Shown: positions 1 to 12,800 of the stretch, piece after piece
Layout of the letters: the number at the start of each line of letters is the position of its first letter
How positions within the stretch are numbered: the first letter of the stretch is position 1
Assembly (NCBI RefSeq): GCF_051020765.1
Contig: NC_134943.1
Coordinates: forward strand, 5,766,001-5,830,000
Direction of reading: 5' to 3'
DNA length: 64,000 nucleotides
DNA from: Lasioglossum baleicum
Lineage: Eukaryota; Arthropoda; Insecta; Hymenoptera; Halictidae
The notes under the pieces: generated by a model
Databases searched by the model: none
What the model was told of the DNA's origin: nothing
What the model saw: the letters and a program-made list of their open reading frames with translations, nothing else
Translations under genes and position numbers: made by a program

Positions 1-3000
1 TCTTCTCAGGCCTGCTTTCGGAGACATTAATGATCCATCCCTCGATCGACCTGCATTTCACGAAATTTAGTCGAGTCCCACGGTAATGTGTACGGTGTTG
101 CGTTTTTCTAATGAGTGTTTGCTGCGCTTTTAATTAGATGCAGTCACTACTGCTACAAATTTCGAGGTCTGATAATCTTCAAATGCGCGATGAGACGTGG
201 ATTTCTGGAGGATAATGCTGCTTGGAAAAGAACACGATTTCTTGCGAATTTCTGTACTATAGACTTTCTTTGAATTGCGATGATGAAATTAGAAATTGGA
301 TTTGTTGAAAATTGAGTAAATGTTTGTATTGTTTCGGAGTGTTTCTTTCAAAATTATTGAAATTATAAAAATCGCAGCAAATTTTGAAGCAATTTAAGCA
401 ATTAAGAAATAAAAAATTTTAAATAGTAGTTTTATTATTGAATGAAAATTATGTTTACCATAGATCTGCAGAACTCAGTGTTTACAGATCACGCAGAATC
501 CCTTTAGCGCACGCAGTAGATCCATACTGGCTGGTCAATACAAGTGATTATTCCCGGGGCACGGTTCCCGGAATCGTGTTCCATTCACCATCGAAACGAT
601 CGATTTCCTCCGTGGATCGCGTGGATGTACGTTCGGAGAAGCCTCGTAAATCGCCGGGTAAGCGTAACTTTCTCGTGGCAGCGTCGATTTTCGAGGCGAA
701 AATGGTGCCGGAGACAGATCATCCGGTTTAATGGCTCACCCCGGCGCAATTACGTTCACCGTTTCGAATGTGTAATACGCGGGCAGTATCTCGATCGGTG
801 GATCCGCCAACGATCGAGAGCAAAAATCGACGCAAAAAATGAGCAGCCACGGCTAGGAACGCGCGGGTTGGCCTGATTGCGGCGCAGACAGGGATAGTCG
901 CGTAAAATCGGAGGTCGCGGCTGAATGGATCGAATTGGATCGTTACAAGCTTTTATGCTTGTTTTTCTGGTTTACATGTCAGTTTCTACGAAGTCGAAAG
1001 CACGCTGCACACAACCCGTTCGGAAATAAACACAACATACTGCACAGAATGTTTTAAATAATCGTTTGGGGGGTGGATTAACCCTTGGGTGCTTCAGATC
1101 TCGAAAATTTGCTTGTACATTTTATTTTGAAATATTTATTAATTCTATTAAGTTTTTAGCATATTAAGAAATCGCGAATTTCTATGATAGATGACTTGAC
1201 TATTTTAGGAGAATGAAAATCATTTAGAAAATTTACTGCGTTTGTTCATAATTTCCTATGAATGGGGTATTTTAGTGAAAATAAGGGAGAAACCTTACAC
1301 ACCAACGTAAAATTAATTTTATTCCTTCTTTCATGGTTCTGGTCGTTTTACAGGCAGTGAAAACGGATTGTAATTATAATGAGCATCAAATTTGATAAAA
1401 CCTGGTGGAAATCGCGCTTCACGATATTCTGTTATATCATCCCCGTCGATAATCGTCTCGTGAAACGTACCGTGGCCGACTTAAGGACCACTTACGCGAT
1501 TGCAAATCGGCCATGAAGCAGATTTGCTCAGAAACGCTTTAATTTTCGCTTTCGAAGCCTCGGAAAGTGGAATAGTGAACGACCAATCATCGACAGCTTT
1601 TCACCATTACCTGTTGATCATTCGATGATCGATCGACGCTGATCGATTTACAGTAGTATTTTAGGCTGTACTCGTACCGAATAGAACATGAGGGACAGTA
1701 ACAGTATGCAAGGAACAGTTATGACGATGGATACACCCATTCACGTTTCACTCGCGGCACGATTCGCGATCGATGAGATCGAGGGAGATTGGAAAGGCTC
1801 TGGAAATCTAATCAAACCGAATTCTTAGTCCGTAAACAGTACATTGGAATTAATTCGTTAATCGTCAGAAAATATAGATCGTCTGTTTTATAAATCAGAA
1901 ATGTGAGAAGGCTCGTAGATGTTCAAGAATTGGAAGAATGAATATATTGAGGGAGGCTATATATAAAATTGATTTCACATCTCGACGATCATTAAGAAAA
2001 ATCCTTCTTTCACCGGACAGAAACGTGAAATGAATACTTGTTCTCACCTGAAACCCCCATTTAATTTTCTTGAGAAAATCCCAGGGGTTGAAAAATTGAA
2101 AGGGCAGGAGTTTTAGGAATTAGACGAACGTGTCCCGATCGAAAATGATCGGTACCTCTCCCAGAGTGTTTATAATGTCTATAGTTGTGGAGATTCGAGC
2201 GACTGGCCGACTCTGGGCCGGATCGTTTCGAAACAGGAGCAGGAGATCGTACGATTATTAACGAAAGGAAGGCGTTGCGGTAAAAGGAAGTAACAAGTCG
2301 CGAAATAGCTGGCTCGAGAAGAAGGCTAATCCGTTCCTTTCCGACACACCTGCTGGCCGAGCATGCGAGCGCATCGTCTTCTCTGTCCGTACGAAATACC
2401 ATCGCCTCCTCTGCGGTGTTAACCGGCCGCTCACAACCGAGCATTTACCGACGAATTCTGCGCATTTCCCCAGAGCGAACTTCAGCGGAATTAAATGTAA
2501 TTTGAACGGAATGCGTAGCCTGGAATTCCTCTGTGGAACATGTCAGATACAAACAGAGAAAAATGCCCCCCCCCCCCCAAAAAAAAGAACCGGGAGAAGA
2601 TGACTTTGTTTGGCGGCTGCGTTCATCGTGCGCACAATGGAACCGATCGTTATTGGACTGAGACCGCATATTTAATCCGTGAACCATGCAGCTAGCGTAT
2701 ATTACATTCACAGCTCTGCTGCCCAATTGAATTCATTTTGAACGCTACTTTTTCGATTTTTGCTGCTTCACATGAATATTTACGAACACGTGTAAGATGT
2801 TGTCTGATCTTCAAAGCCTATAATGCTGTGGTAATTAAACGGCTATTTCTTTATCGATTTGTGAGATGTGTGTGCACTTTTATGTAGATAAATGTATGTA
2901 GATAAAATAAAATCTGCATGACATTGAAAAACTGTACGACTTTTATTTTATTCGCTCGATACAACCTCATTTACCATTCTGGTTTCCGTAAAGTCATTCA

Positions 3001-4700
3001 TGACGATGCAAATGAGCATAAAGTTTCACTTGTTAGTAATAACTACAGTGGGTTGCGTTCAGAGTGTTAAAGATTCATTCAATTCCTACATCCAGGATTA
3101 AGGGATGATTCAGTGGAATAACCGAATCAATGTAGCTATACTAAAACGGATGAACTAGGGAATAAAATGATAACATTGTACCAAAGTTAAAGATGACCCA
3201 ATTTCTTGCTCCTGCGTTTGACGGATGTTTTAAGGTTATATATTGGGGGTGATCTGAGAGAAAGAAGGCTCATGCTAGCGGAAACGAATGCGCGAGCGGA
3301 TGGGCAATTTCCAAGGCCTGATCCTGGCATTAGGCTCGCGTCGAGGCGTCCGTGAAAATTGGCCGAGCGCACTTTCTCGCCGTCAGATCCGTCTGAAGCG
3401 CCGTCGTTCGAGCGTGGCGCGCGAAAATCCGATCTCCCGCGAGCTAACTGGACTAATTTAAAGTAGGCCTCCGTTTCGTTTCGCTCAGCCGAGGGAAATA
3501 ATGCGTTCTCCCGTCTCCGCCTGGATCCTTCAAGACTTTTCCGCGGCTGAGGAACGATTCCGGGATCCGATCACGCCGGATTTGACCGCGGCCGCTTCTT
3601 TGTCTGACCCCCGAGGCCGCTTCGGTTTCGTCGTCGAGATTGAAAGTGGTTCCCGGCGGGTTCACGACGTCGTTCATCGCTGCCGATCCGGGATTTATGA
3701 GAATTACCACGACACTACACCTCTGTTCACCCCCAATTATCTTTGTGACCGATCCTTGAACTTGTATCTCGTGAATTAATGATAAAAATTAGTGAATGAA
3801 ATGTAAAGCAGTAAAAAGGCCAGAAAAGTTAAAAAATTTAAATTAAAATTTCTGATAGCAGAAGTATATTTAATTCCTGTATATTTTAAATTGTAATTAT
3901 TAATGATAAAATAATTGCACGGTGGTAATCAATGTATATTGTATCCAATAACGTCGAATGGAATCATAAAAATGATGACACACTTTTCACGGGGAATAGG
4001 AAATGTTTAATGACGATAGAACGGGGTATAAATTAGTTTATGAGTAGGATCGGGAAGTCATGCAGGATCTTTCTGGTCAAATCGAGCATTCTTGATCGAA
4101 TGATTCCTCTCCTTCTTCTTAAACTGCGTCATGAAATTAATAGAACGATTGAATCTCGTGATGCGAGTCAGCACGTGGACTTATTGCTGTTCAATAGTGA
4201 AAAAAATCTAGAAGAAAAACTTGTCAAAATAGTTGGCAATGGACATGTCTTACCTTCAACATTAAAAACTTTCATCACAATCCTTTCAGAAAACCAGAAT
4301 GACAAATAAAATTTTGTCAAAAATACGTGCCGTATCGATTGGTTTGTGGAGCAAACGGACCCAGAAGAAGGAAAGTTCTGTGGTGCGTGGTCGCGTGGCG
4401 AATTTGCTGGGCCGGTGGTCTCGGCTGGGTCCGAAGGCTTCGCTCTCATTAGATCGTCGTCTGTGGTTCCCTTTTTTTCCAGGCTCGCAAATTCGACAAA
4501 GATTCGAGTTCTCCGCTCTATTTGACGCTCCCTCTCGCCTGGTAGCACACGGCAAAAGGCGGCGTGGCGGCGTGGCCAAGGCGAGAGGGCCCCTCGCCTC
4601 CTCTTCCGACGTCCGCAAAGAGGAGAGCAAGCACGTTTGCGCGGTGCTCTCGACTACGGAGAATGTATGGAACGGACCGAAAGGCAAAAAGGAAAAAGGA
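1..4700. other. Upstream intergenic region, no supported gene
   Basis: Short open frames exist on both strands (for example 438-731, 544-876 and 2061-2444) but none has a signal peptide, a recognisable domain, or splice signals that extend it. The sequence alternates between AT-rich stretches and CpG-rich patches. If the cluster order is conserved, further Osiris genes should lie to the left of the window. Confidence 0.6.
2566..2578. repeat. Poly-C run
   Basis: A run of 13 C is followed directly by a run of A. It is a mononucleotide tract in noncoding DNA and its exact length may be unreliable in an assembly. Confidence 0.8.
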
Positions 4701-4718
4701 CTACCCGGTGGCTCGCTC

Positions 4719-4755
4719 TATATATACTGCAACTATCCGAGGGTATGTCCAGTGC
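4719..4755 (+). promoter_or_regulatory. Core promoter of the Osi14-like gene
   Basis: TATATA begins at 4719. A CAGTG initiator-like motif has its A at 4751, 32 bp from the first T of the box. This predicts a start of transcription near 4751 and a 5' UTR of about 174 bp with no intron needed before the ATG at 4925. The spacing matches the other promoters in the cluster. Confidence 0.65.
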
Positions 4756-4924
4756 ACGGTACGCGCCTCGTCGGTCAGCTTCGAGCGAGGAAGAAAGTCC
4801 TTAGGCCTCACGTAGTCTGTCGTACGCGACTCAGTAGCCTCCGGACGTCCATCAGGATCACGACATCCGGATACACTTCGAAACCATCTCGAACTTCATC
4901 AACGCAAACTCAATCGTCCTCGCT

Positions 4925-5954
4925 ATGAAGGGATTCAAGCATCAAGCGTACCCTATACTCCTACTGGCGCTAATCAGCTGCGCCCTAGCAGAGATAGAGA
5001 GACGCACCAGCAAGCAGATGGTCGAGGAATCACCCCAGATCCTGGTATCAACTCTCAGCAAAGACTGTAGCAAGTCCTACAGTGCTACCTGCCTCAAGCT
5101 AGACGTGGTGTCATTCCTAGACAGGCTATCCGAACAGGAGGATATCAACATCCTGCCCGGCGTGTCCGTGATCAAGGAGAATGGCTCTGCTGATCTTCCA
5201 GCTTCAGAAATTGTGGCTAACTTGGCTAGAGACTTCCCCAATGACGTTGAGAAGAGGCTGGATGCGTACCTCGTGCATAAGGTTGGAAGCTACCTGAACA
5301 GCCACTCTATTTCCATCAAGCTGTTCGACCCTAAAACCTTCGAGGCTGCCAGGAGCTTTAATGAGGAGACTCTGGCGCAGTTGGGACTTGGTGGAGCGCA
5401 AAATGTTGGGACCGGTGAGTTTAATGTCTAGGTTGTAAGAAAGAATTGCAAATCTGTTCACTAGACCAAGTACAAGTGTATTAACGTAATAGTTGGTAGT
5501 TAAGCTAAACAAACCTTCTCACATCTCCTTAAGTTATAAAACCTCGACTCAACCATGTTCCTTTCAATGTCCAGGTCGCAAGAAGGACAAGGGTGGCTAC
5601 GGCGGTCTCATGGCAGGTCTGATGATGATGAAAGGTACCCTGGGCGCGGTAGGGTTTGGCGCCCTAGCCCTGCTGGCTGGTAAAGCGTTAATGACGGGTC
5701 TGATGGCTCTGATGCTATCAGCCATCGTTGGTCTGAAGTCTCTGGCAGGTGGCGGCGAGAAGAAGACCACCTACGAGATCGTGAGCAAGCCAGTGTACAC
5801 TAGCTCGCACACTCACAGCTCCGAGGAACACCATGGCCACGGTTATGGTCACTCTGGATACGGTAGATCATTGGACGCCGTTCAGGAGACCATCGAGCAG
5901 GCGGTGAAGAAGTACGGGAACGCGCGGGATCGTCGTTCGATCCGATTGAATTAA
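4925..5954 (+). CDS. Osi14: Osiris family protein (DUF1676), Osi14-like
   Basis: Two exons, 4925-5414 and 5575-5954, joined by a phase-1 intron (donor GTGAGT, acceptor TGTCCAG), give 289 residues. Residues 1-22 are a signal peptide ending ALA. Cysteines 48 and 56 form the family's N-terminal Cys pair (C-x7-C). Residues 90-160 are the mixed charged/hydrophobic DUF1676 part. A GRKKDK basic stretch at the exon junction precedes a Gly/Met/Leu-rich hydrophobic segment at about 174-220. The tail is His-rich (SHTHSSEEHHGHGYGH) and ends in a basic stretch. Osiris proteins enter the secretory pathway and act in cuticle-forming epithelia. The number 14 rests on position upstream of the Osi17-20-like genes and on the TTYEIVSKPVY/His tail; a different number is possible, but the family is firm. 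The start is chosen for the signal peptide and for the TATA box about 200 bp upstream. Confidence 0.85.
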
Positions 5955-6403
5955 TCGTTCATCCGTCATCGATCATCATCGAGGAGCCGTCAGGGAACAG
6001 CTGACGGCAAGCGAGAGATCCAGCAGCACGTCTCTACCTCACCGAGATACACTCCTCACGAATCATTTTTGATCTGACTACCAATCACAACCTTTTCCCT
6101 CTTCCTCTCTTCCTATCTCCCTTGCCCTCTCCTCTCCAACTACCATGTTCTCCACTATCTTCAGATCCTCCCGCACACCATTCGTCTCGCTTTCTTCTCG
6201 CTCGCTAGCTCGTTCTATCCGTTAGCTCCCCTGCGCCACGCCTGGTCTCATTTCATCGCCCTGCGTTTTATCACCGTTACAGTTATCCATAGGTTCGTAG
6301 GTATTTATTGCGAGCGGCACCCGGCTCAACCCGGTCGCCGTTCCGTCTTCGAATCATGTACATGATTCCCTTGTTATTTATATTTAATGCATTGTAAAGT
6401 TTT

Positions 6404-6409
6404 AATAAA
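6404..6409 (+). terminator. Polyadenylation signal, Osi14-like gene
   Basis: AATAAA lies 450 bp after the stop codon, at the end of a pyrimidine-rich 3' UTR and before a change in base composition. It is the first canonical signal downstream of the coding sequence. Confidence 0.6.
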
Positions 6410-7041
6410 AATCGTTTCTAAAAACCGCCGCCTTCCTCTTGCCTCTCGATGATACTTCTCTGTCCAGAATGTCGATGATTGTTGAAAGATAAGCTGAGTT
6501 TGTTGGACGAAGGTTTGGCTGAGTTTGATGAGGATCATCGCAAAATTTGACGATCTAGGTGAGGAGGATTTGGAATTTAGAAAGGAAGAAGCGTCGGTGC
6601 GATGACTGCGCTTTGCTTCGGTTTATTTCCAGCGAAAGGAGGACAGAATGTAGAAAATTGTTGATTAGAATGTTGCTCGAGAATTTTCCTTTCCATTGCC
6701 TGTTGGAGAGAAAGAGATCCGACGTCGGGAATGATCGTCGATATCATGTCTCGACGCGGAAATTGCAGGTAACGACAGCAGGCCGTAGGTGGATCTATCT
6801 CTCAATTAGAGTGTTACGAAACAAGGTCGTCCCCTTCACAACGCCGTGTGTTAGGCTCGCGTCGATGCTGCCGAGCATGGCTGCTCTTGTGGTCATCATG
6901 TGACAGGAGCTGCTACAGCCTCTTGTAAAACGATCACATAGCTTCAAACTTAAATATTCATGGAAATGTTCGTCTGAAATTTGCACCATTTCATATTTCT
7001 CGTACCCATTTTTATCATATAAAAAATCCGGATTCTACTTG

Positions 7042-7240
7042 TTAAGGGAGTAGACTCCTTTTTCCAGGATTGCAAATTACACCTCGTAATCGAAAAAATA
7101 GTACTTTTAAAGGAGATAGCGCCCTAGATCGTTCTTTTATTTAGCGGTTTTGACTGCTGAAAAACCTCATGTCTGTATTATGTATCGGGAAATGAGGAGG
7201 CGGATCCCGCATCCTTGCAATCGTGGAAAAAGGACTCTGC
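7042..7240. mobile_element. MITE-like inverted repeat, copy 1
   Basis: The left part (ACTCCTTTTTCCAGGATTGC, from about 7054) recurs inverted at 7214-7238, so the unit folds back on itself. The interior (TAGCGCCCTAGATCG; GAAAAACCTCATG) is shared with the repeat at 28578-28935. Both copies begin TTAAGGGA. No open frame lies inside. It is a non-autonomous DNA element or foldback repeat; the superfamily is not determined. Confidence 0.7.
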
Positions 7241-7545
7241 TGTCGACAGCGTAGTGCAATGAACATAACAGTGAATTTATTTTTCACTTTGAAGCATCGA
7301 TGTTAGATTAATCAACTGTCGAACACAGTAATTATCGTACCTCGATAACGTGAAAAGCGTAACGTCATCCCAGCTAACAAGTTGTCCCGGAAATCTCGAA
7401 ACGCCGCATCCTGTTCGATTCCCTCGGTTACCACAGGGACGAATTCTGCGGCCAGACTTATCATTAAGTTATTTGCCTAGGCGGCGGTAAATGACAATCG
7501 TGACGAATCGCTGAAAAAATTCGTCGGCTGACATAAATCTCATTG

Positions 7546-7580
7546 TATATAAACGAATTACAGGTCGATGGGGATCAGTC
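7546..7580 (+). promoter_or_regulatory. Core promoter of the Osi16-like gene
   Basis: TATATAAA starts at 7546 and a perfect arthropod initiator TCAGTC lies at 7575-7580 (A at 7577), 31 bp away. Transcription from 7577 would place a 61-nt leader before the signal-peptide ATG at 7638. This supports the first exon, which would otherwise be easy to miss. Confidence 0.75.
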
Positions 7581-7637
7581 TTTTGTACATCTGGTAGACA
7601 CGGAGTCAAACTTTTGGTTGTTAGCGATCGCGAATCG

Positions 7638-9785
7638 ATGTTTACCCCGTGGACCGTGCGTGGACTTATGTTCGTCGCGTTTGTAGTGCTGTTGAGCGCC
7701 GTCGGGAGTCATGGGAACGACGAAACCGCGATTTCTAAGGATTACAAGCTCGTGAATCCTTACGGATTCGTTGGATCTGCTGCTAGACAATAGTACTGTG
7801 CATTTCTCTGGATTGTATTTTTGTTCAATATATTTTGGAGGGTTTATCATTCGAACGAATAAGCTTGTTTAATCATTCATTTTTATCACCGCAATTTAGA
7901 ACTTGCTTTAGTTACTTGTCTTCCTACGCATTGAAGTCTCCAGCATGGAATTTGCTTCGCCACGCATTGAAATTCCCAAAGTAGATTTTGTTCTCTTAAT
8001 GACTGAAGTGCCTAAAGTAGAAATTGACCAATTATTCAATTCCCCGAAGTGCGATTTGCTGCATTAGTTGTTGAAATTTCTAAAGTACAGTTGACTGCAA
8101 TTTATCTTTAATTCTGGCAGCGCTGGAAGGCAGATCTTCGACATCAGGAGAAACGGATTCCGTGTGGACATGAGAGTAGTACCCTCCCTAAAAAGCGATT
8201 CCCTGAAGAATGACAGTAGTGACGGCTTCCCAGCATTCCCTACGAAAGACATTGGCCTCTGCATCATCAATTTCTCACTGGTCTGCGCGAAGAAACGCTT
8301 CAGTCTATTCTTGGAGACTATTAAGAACCTGAACGAGATCTATCTGATGGGACAAGAGATTAAATTAGTGAAGACGAGAGTGCTCAATGATTATGCATCT
8401 GATAATTATACTAATGACAGTATAGAGCGTAATGTGAACGATTTCTTTGATACGTTTGCTTTGAGATTCACCCTGCCTAGGTGGAATGGCAAACGGGAGA
8501 AGAATCAGATCGATCTTATGATCGATGAGACTGGTCTTTCAGAAGGTTACACCGAAAGACAATTATCAGTACAAAAAAAAACAAACAAGGACGAAAATTA
8601 ATAAATTTTCTTCATTACAGGACGAGGCAAAGGAGGTGGAGGTGGCGGTGGTGGTGGTGGTGGCAAAGGCGGCGGAGGAAAATGCAAAATGATGATGATG
8701 GCCGGCCTGATGATGCTCAAAATGAAGGTAGTGGGTAAAGTATCTTCCACAGTGGCTTGGTATTTTATATTTTCGTATTAAAAATTTCCTTCCTGAAGAC
8801 AACCGATTATGTTTCTTGTTTACGCAACAGGAATAGCAACGATTAAAGGCATGATGATGGCAGGCATGTCCTTGATGATCTCAATGGCCATGCTGATGCA
8901 CAAATTCATGAAAGGAGGAGGAGGTGGCTATGGTGGTGGCGGTGGAGGAGGTAACATACAAAGTCTAAAAACTATCAACGAAAAGAAGAGATATTTATTA
9001 ATAATTAATAAACGTTTTCAGGTCAGTACAAGGAAATCGTTCTCCTTACCAAATCCAGTGGAGGTGGAGGCGGTGGTGGAGGAGGTTGTTGCGGGCCTTC
9101 AGATAGTTATGCAGCGCCTCCTCCAAGCAGTTATGGGGCTCCATCCGGCGGCGGCGGTTACGGTGGCGGCGGTGGAGGTGGTGGTTATGGTGGCGGTGGT
9201 GGTGGCGGTTATGGCGGTGGCGGTGGAGGCGGTTATGGCGGCGGCGGCTGGGGCCGTAGCTTCAGCAGACGGTTGATAACCGCAAATTACGCCACGACAA
9301 ATCGCACCGTTGACTCCACTAACTCGTCGCTGGTAATAGACAAGTCCCCTAGCTCAGACTCCATTGACAATAGCAGTCGTCGAGACAATCCTTCAATGAA
9401 TCCTAACGTCACGAACTGGAACTCCAATCAGTACGATCAGAAGTATAATTATTTAAATGAGAATGGCAGCATCGTGGGAAATAGTACTGATCGGAAATCT
9501 CTGGTGTATTCAGAATCGAATAATTATGATGTCGACATTGATTCTCACCATAATTTAGCTGCTAAAGATTATAACAGCGATTCCAGTACAAGTGGAAGTT
9601 ACTTGAATGGTTCTAAACGTGTCGGGTCCACGAATCATGTTAATAATTTCGATTCGAATGTCAGGCCTGTTTATGCTGACGAGTGGCAGGCCTCTGAAGA
9701 CAAAGTGGCTTTGACGAACTTGAAGAGGGATGTTCTTGGTGACAGCAGTTTGGTAGCAGGTGAATCCTCTCTGCGGGGAATTTGA
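7638..9785 (+). CDS. Osi16: Glycine-rich Osiris protein (DUF1676), Osi16-like
   Basis: Five exons. Exon 1 starts at 7638 with a signal peptide (LMFVAFVVLLSAVGSHG); its donor is unresolved, best in phase at 7751|GTGAAT. Exon 2 is 8122-8545, exon 3 8621-8734, exon 4 8831-8950, exon 5 9022-9785. The last three introns are all phase 1 and join cleanly. Exons 2-5 alone encode 473 residues, about 511 with exon 1. Exon 2 carries the Cys pair (C-x7-C in LCIINFSLVC) and an amphipathic DUF1676-like region. Exon 3 opens with GRGK, then a Gly11 run and a Met-rich hydrophobic helix that continues in exon 4. Exon 5 holds GYGGGG repeats, then a Ser/Asn/Asp-rich tail with many potential N-glycosylation sites. 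The Gly/Tyr repeats resemble glycine-rich cuticle proteins, which suits an Osiris role in cuticle secretion (inference). The number 16 is inferred from position only. Confidence 0.8.
7899..8108. repeat. 36-bp degenerate tandem array in intron 1
   Basis: Units start near 7899, 7933, 7969, 8005, 8041 and 8073. Three successive spacings are exactly 36 bp; the unit at 8041 has lost 4 bp. The shared core is GAAATTCCCAAAGTAGA followed by TTTGCT. The last unit runs into the polypyrimidine tract and acceptor of exon 2 (AG at 8120-8121). One frame stays open over about 40 codons because 36 is a multiple of 3, but it has no splice support as an exon. Confidence 0.75.
9145..9252 (+). repeat. Coding GGC/GGT-rich repeat (GYGGGG units)
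   Basis: Exon 5 of the Osi16-like gene contains successive GGTTATGGTGGCGG-type units encoding G(4-8)Y blocks. Shorter Gly runs encoded at 8632-8675 (exon 3) and 8912-8950 (exon 4) are of the same kind. Such tracts expand and contract readily, so length is likely to vary between individuals. Confidence 0.85.
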
Positions 9786-9820
9786 AATTAGTTTTAAAAA
9801 ATCTTAGTGTACAAGTTGGG

Positions 9821-9844
9821 AATAAATTTTATATTCGTAATAAA
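9821..9844 (+). terminator. Polyadenylation signals, Osi16-like gene
   Basis: Two AATAAA hexamers, at 9821 and 9839, lie 36-60 bp after the stop codon, implying a very short 3' UTR. Confidence 0.7.
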
Positions 9845-9849
9845 CATCA

Positions 9850-12800
9850 GTGTTCCATACTTTGTTCCTTATACCACTAGAAAACCACTAGAAAACAATT
9901 TCTCCACGAGTTCCTGGCACAAAACTGTGGCGCAATCTTTCGTACAGCTTTCCAAGGTTCCTCGCAGGTGAGCGTTACCTGTGTTCGCCAGGTGCGTTCG
10001 CTGACCATGACATTGAACTGGCGACTACCGACCGAGGCATACTGAGAGTTGAAGAACCTTGCCACCAGGCGTCCAAGGCCATCGACCGACTTCCTCAATT
10101 AAGTTCACGGCTGCTCGAATGAGTATCTTTTGAATGCTTCACACCTGCCGCATGAATACCGGGAGATTTCTGATTCACCTGTGCCTCTTGACTCGATACC
10201 TCGATTATCAATTATTTAGGGCGTCGATTCACGTCACAGTAAATTTTCCTGGACGCCGAACACCGTTAACATTCTTGATTTCTAATTCCTGAACTCAATT
10301 TTTGTCCCCGAAGCTCTGTATGCAATGATAGGATTTTAAATCCTAGCTGGGGATAGCACGTAAATAAAATTTGAATATCGGTATGTGTGACTAATTTAAT
10401 TTTATGTTGATGAGGCATTGCAGCAGGATTTCATAATGTTTTAAAAATTTTTGAAGGTAAAATAAACCACCGAATATGCCATAATGCAGATATCAAGGCA
10501 GGTAAGGATTCGAATGAATCAAGCTATGTAATGATTGTAAAAAAATTATCAATCGTTGAAGAGTGTGTTAAAAGGCTACACGACGAGTACAAGCTACGCA
10601 GGTGTCACGCATCAGAATGGATTGCGTACACATCTTAATCGAGTGCCGTAACTGTACGTCGGAATTAAGTCACACTTCGAAATGTATGCCTCGATGCTGC
10701 ACGTACCCGTCTCCGGATCGACCCTGCACAATGGCTGACCCACATCAAGCCGCGACTAGCTACTTAGTACTCGCGACAGGTAGCATTTTCGGAGACAACG
10801 CGATCTGATTTGAAAGGTATAACGGCAGTCGTATTTTTCAAGTACGCCGAACGATTCTTCCTGCTTCCTTCTTTCCGGGCGGGTCTCGTTTCTCCATTCA
10901 CACTCTGCCAAATTCCTCTATAACTACCGTGAAAATCTCCTACACATCATTGATCTCAAACTGTGCCAAAAGACGTGCCCCGCAAGACTTCTAAAGATCT
11001 AAAATGAATATAGAAATGTTCAAACATAAATACATTATTATAAAAAAATGGCGGTCAGAAAATGATCAGCAAAATGCTGCCTAAAATAAATGAAGAAACT
11101 TTGGTGACATCGTGGGCCGCATGCAAACGAACTAATGAAAAATCCAGTGCATATAGACAGAGTTTCTCCGAGCCGGTCGCCTAGAAAATTATGCAAATAG
11201 AGTGTCATCGATCGGTTTCTCTACTGTTTCCCGACAGTTCCATCTTCCTGCCGGCAAGGTGTCGTCAATTTCCATTACGTCAACGGTAAATGGCGGTCAC
11301 AGGAATCGTGTTGTCTTGTTGCGGGCTGCGTGCTGCTCGCGTAGGAAAGTGAACCGATTCGCGAACCCGTGGCGTGACACGTTCTGCCTATTTCTGGCAC
11401 AGCAGTGCAAGCCCACTTTTGTCCGGCGACACGAAAACTTTCTCCGATTTTCCTGGCCCGCCCGCGAGCCGTTCCTGCTTGACCGAACGTACACTCCATT
11501 CGAAAAGATCCATGACAAAGAGGTCGAAGGGAAATTAAAGTCGTTCACCATTTAATACCACGAGTCTCGCCTTTATTCGCCCTTTTGCGTCGGACGCTTT
11601 TGGATGGAAGTAAAGAATTTTTTTATAACCGATAATGATAATAAGGATGTCTAAGAATCACCTGTCGCACACTTTCCTCTTTAAAATCGCGTATGACAAT
11701 TGATCGGATCGAGTCTGTGCTGCACTTGACTTTGTCACATGTCAGCATCGATCCAGATAATCGCAGACATACGTGACAATCTCGACAGACTCTTTTGCCC
11801 ACCGAATATGTAACGTGTCCCAGTTGCTTGGTTCACTTCCAACACGTGGAAACCAGTTCCTATGCACTCTGCAAATACTTTCAGTCGGGGCGAGCAGTAT
11901 TATTCCTGCGTTTCTCGAGCTCGATCCTCGAGCTTCAAGGACTCGGCCGAGCTTCACGCGAATTAACAACTTTTTGGTAAAACGTGGCACAGTTCGTTCA
12001 CCTACTTCATAGACATTCGGATTTCTCTTTCGCGATGCGTGTCCCGGGACCTAACAGTACCTCCTGGTCACATTATTTAACGTTAACTCTGTAAACAAGT
12101 TCTATTATCTTCCTCCTTATCGATTTGATGAATTAAACGATAGGTGGCTAACATGGAAACACGAAACTCTTGATTCAACATAGATTTTGAGATAGATAGT
12201 ATTTCGCTTAACATGACCTTTGGATGAATGCTTAGAAATTTCCATGGTCAGGCGAATTCCAACGAAATTGGACAGTTCAACGTTCTGGATACTTGAGGAC
12301 TTGAGGATGTTGTTTTGTGATACTTTGATCATTATTTCGCGCCCAAGAGAGATAAAGGTAATTTATTATCACTTTGCTGGTTTTGCTACACGTTATTCAT
12401 GTTTAGGATCTCATAGTTCACACGAGAAAGATAAAATCACACATTTCAAGTATAACACAAGTTGTTCCAAAAATAATCTGAGTCCATTGTAACATTTTAA
12501 AAAAATTTTATAAACAGTGCATAAAGAATCAAATTCTACTGATTATAGAAGATTTAAATGTAGGGCTAATAAACATTGAGGAGTATACGACGATCTGCAG
12601 ACAATTAACGATATACGTAAAAATAATATGTACAGCCGGTAGAGTACATTAACCGAGCTCGTCGATGATCTAGGCTGCTTTAGAATGGATCGCGCCCCTT
12701 GTTCCGCCATGGGTGTCGAGGATCGCGATAAAAAGGAGTAAATGGCCGCCCACCGCTCCGGTGAGAGATGCACGCGGCCTGCTCGCGTAAGAAATTTCGT

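Noticed and set aside
4299..4928. 209-codon + strand frame overlapping the Osi14-like start
   Set aside because: It covers the predicted promoter and leader, is rich in Arg/Ser, and has a competing minus-strand frame. The TATA box and initiator fall inside it.
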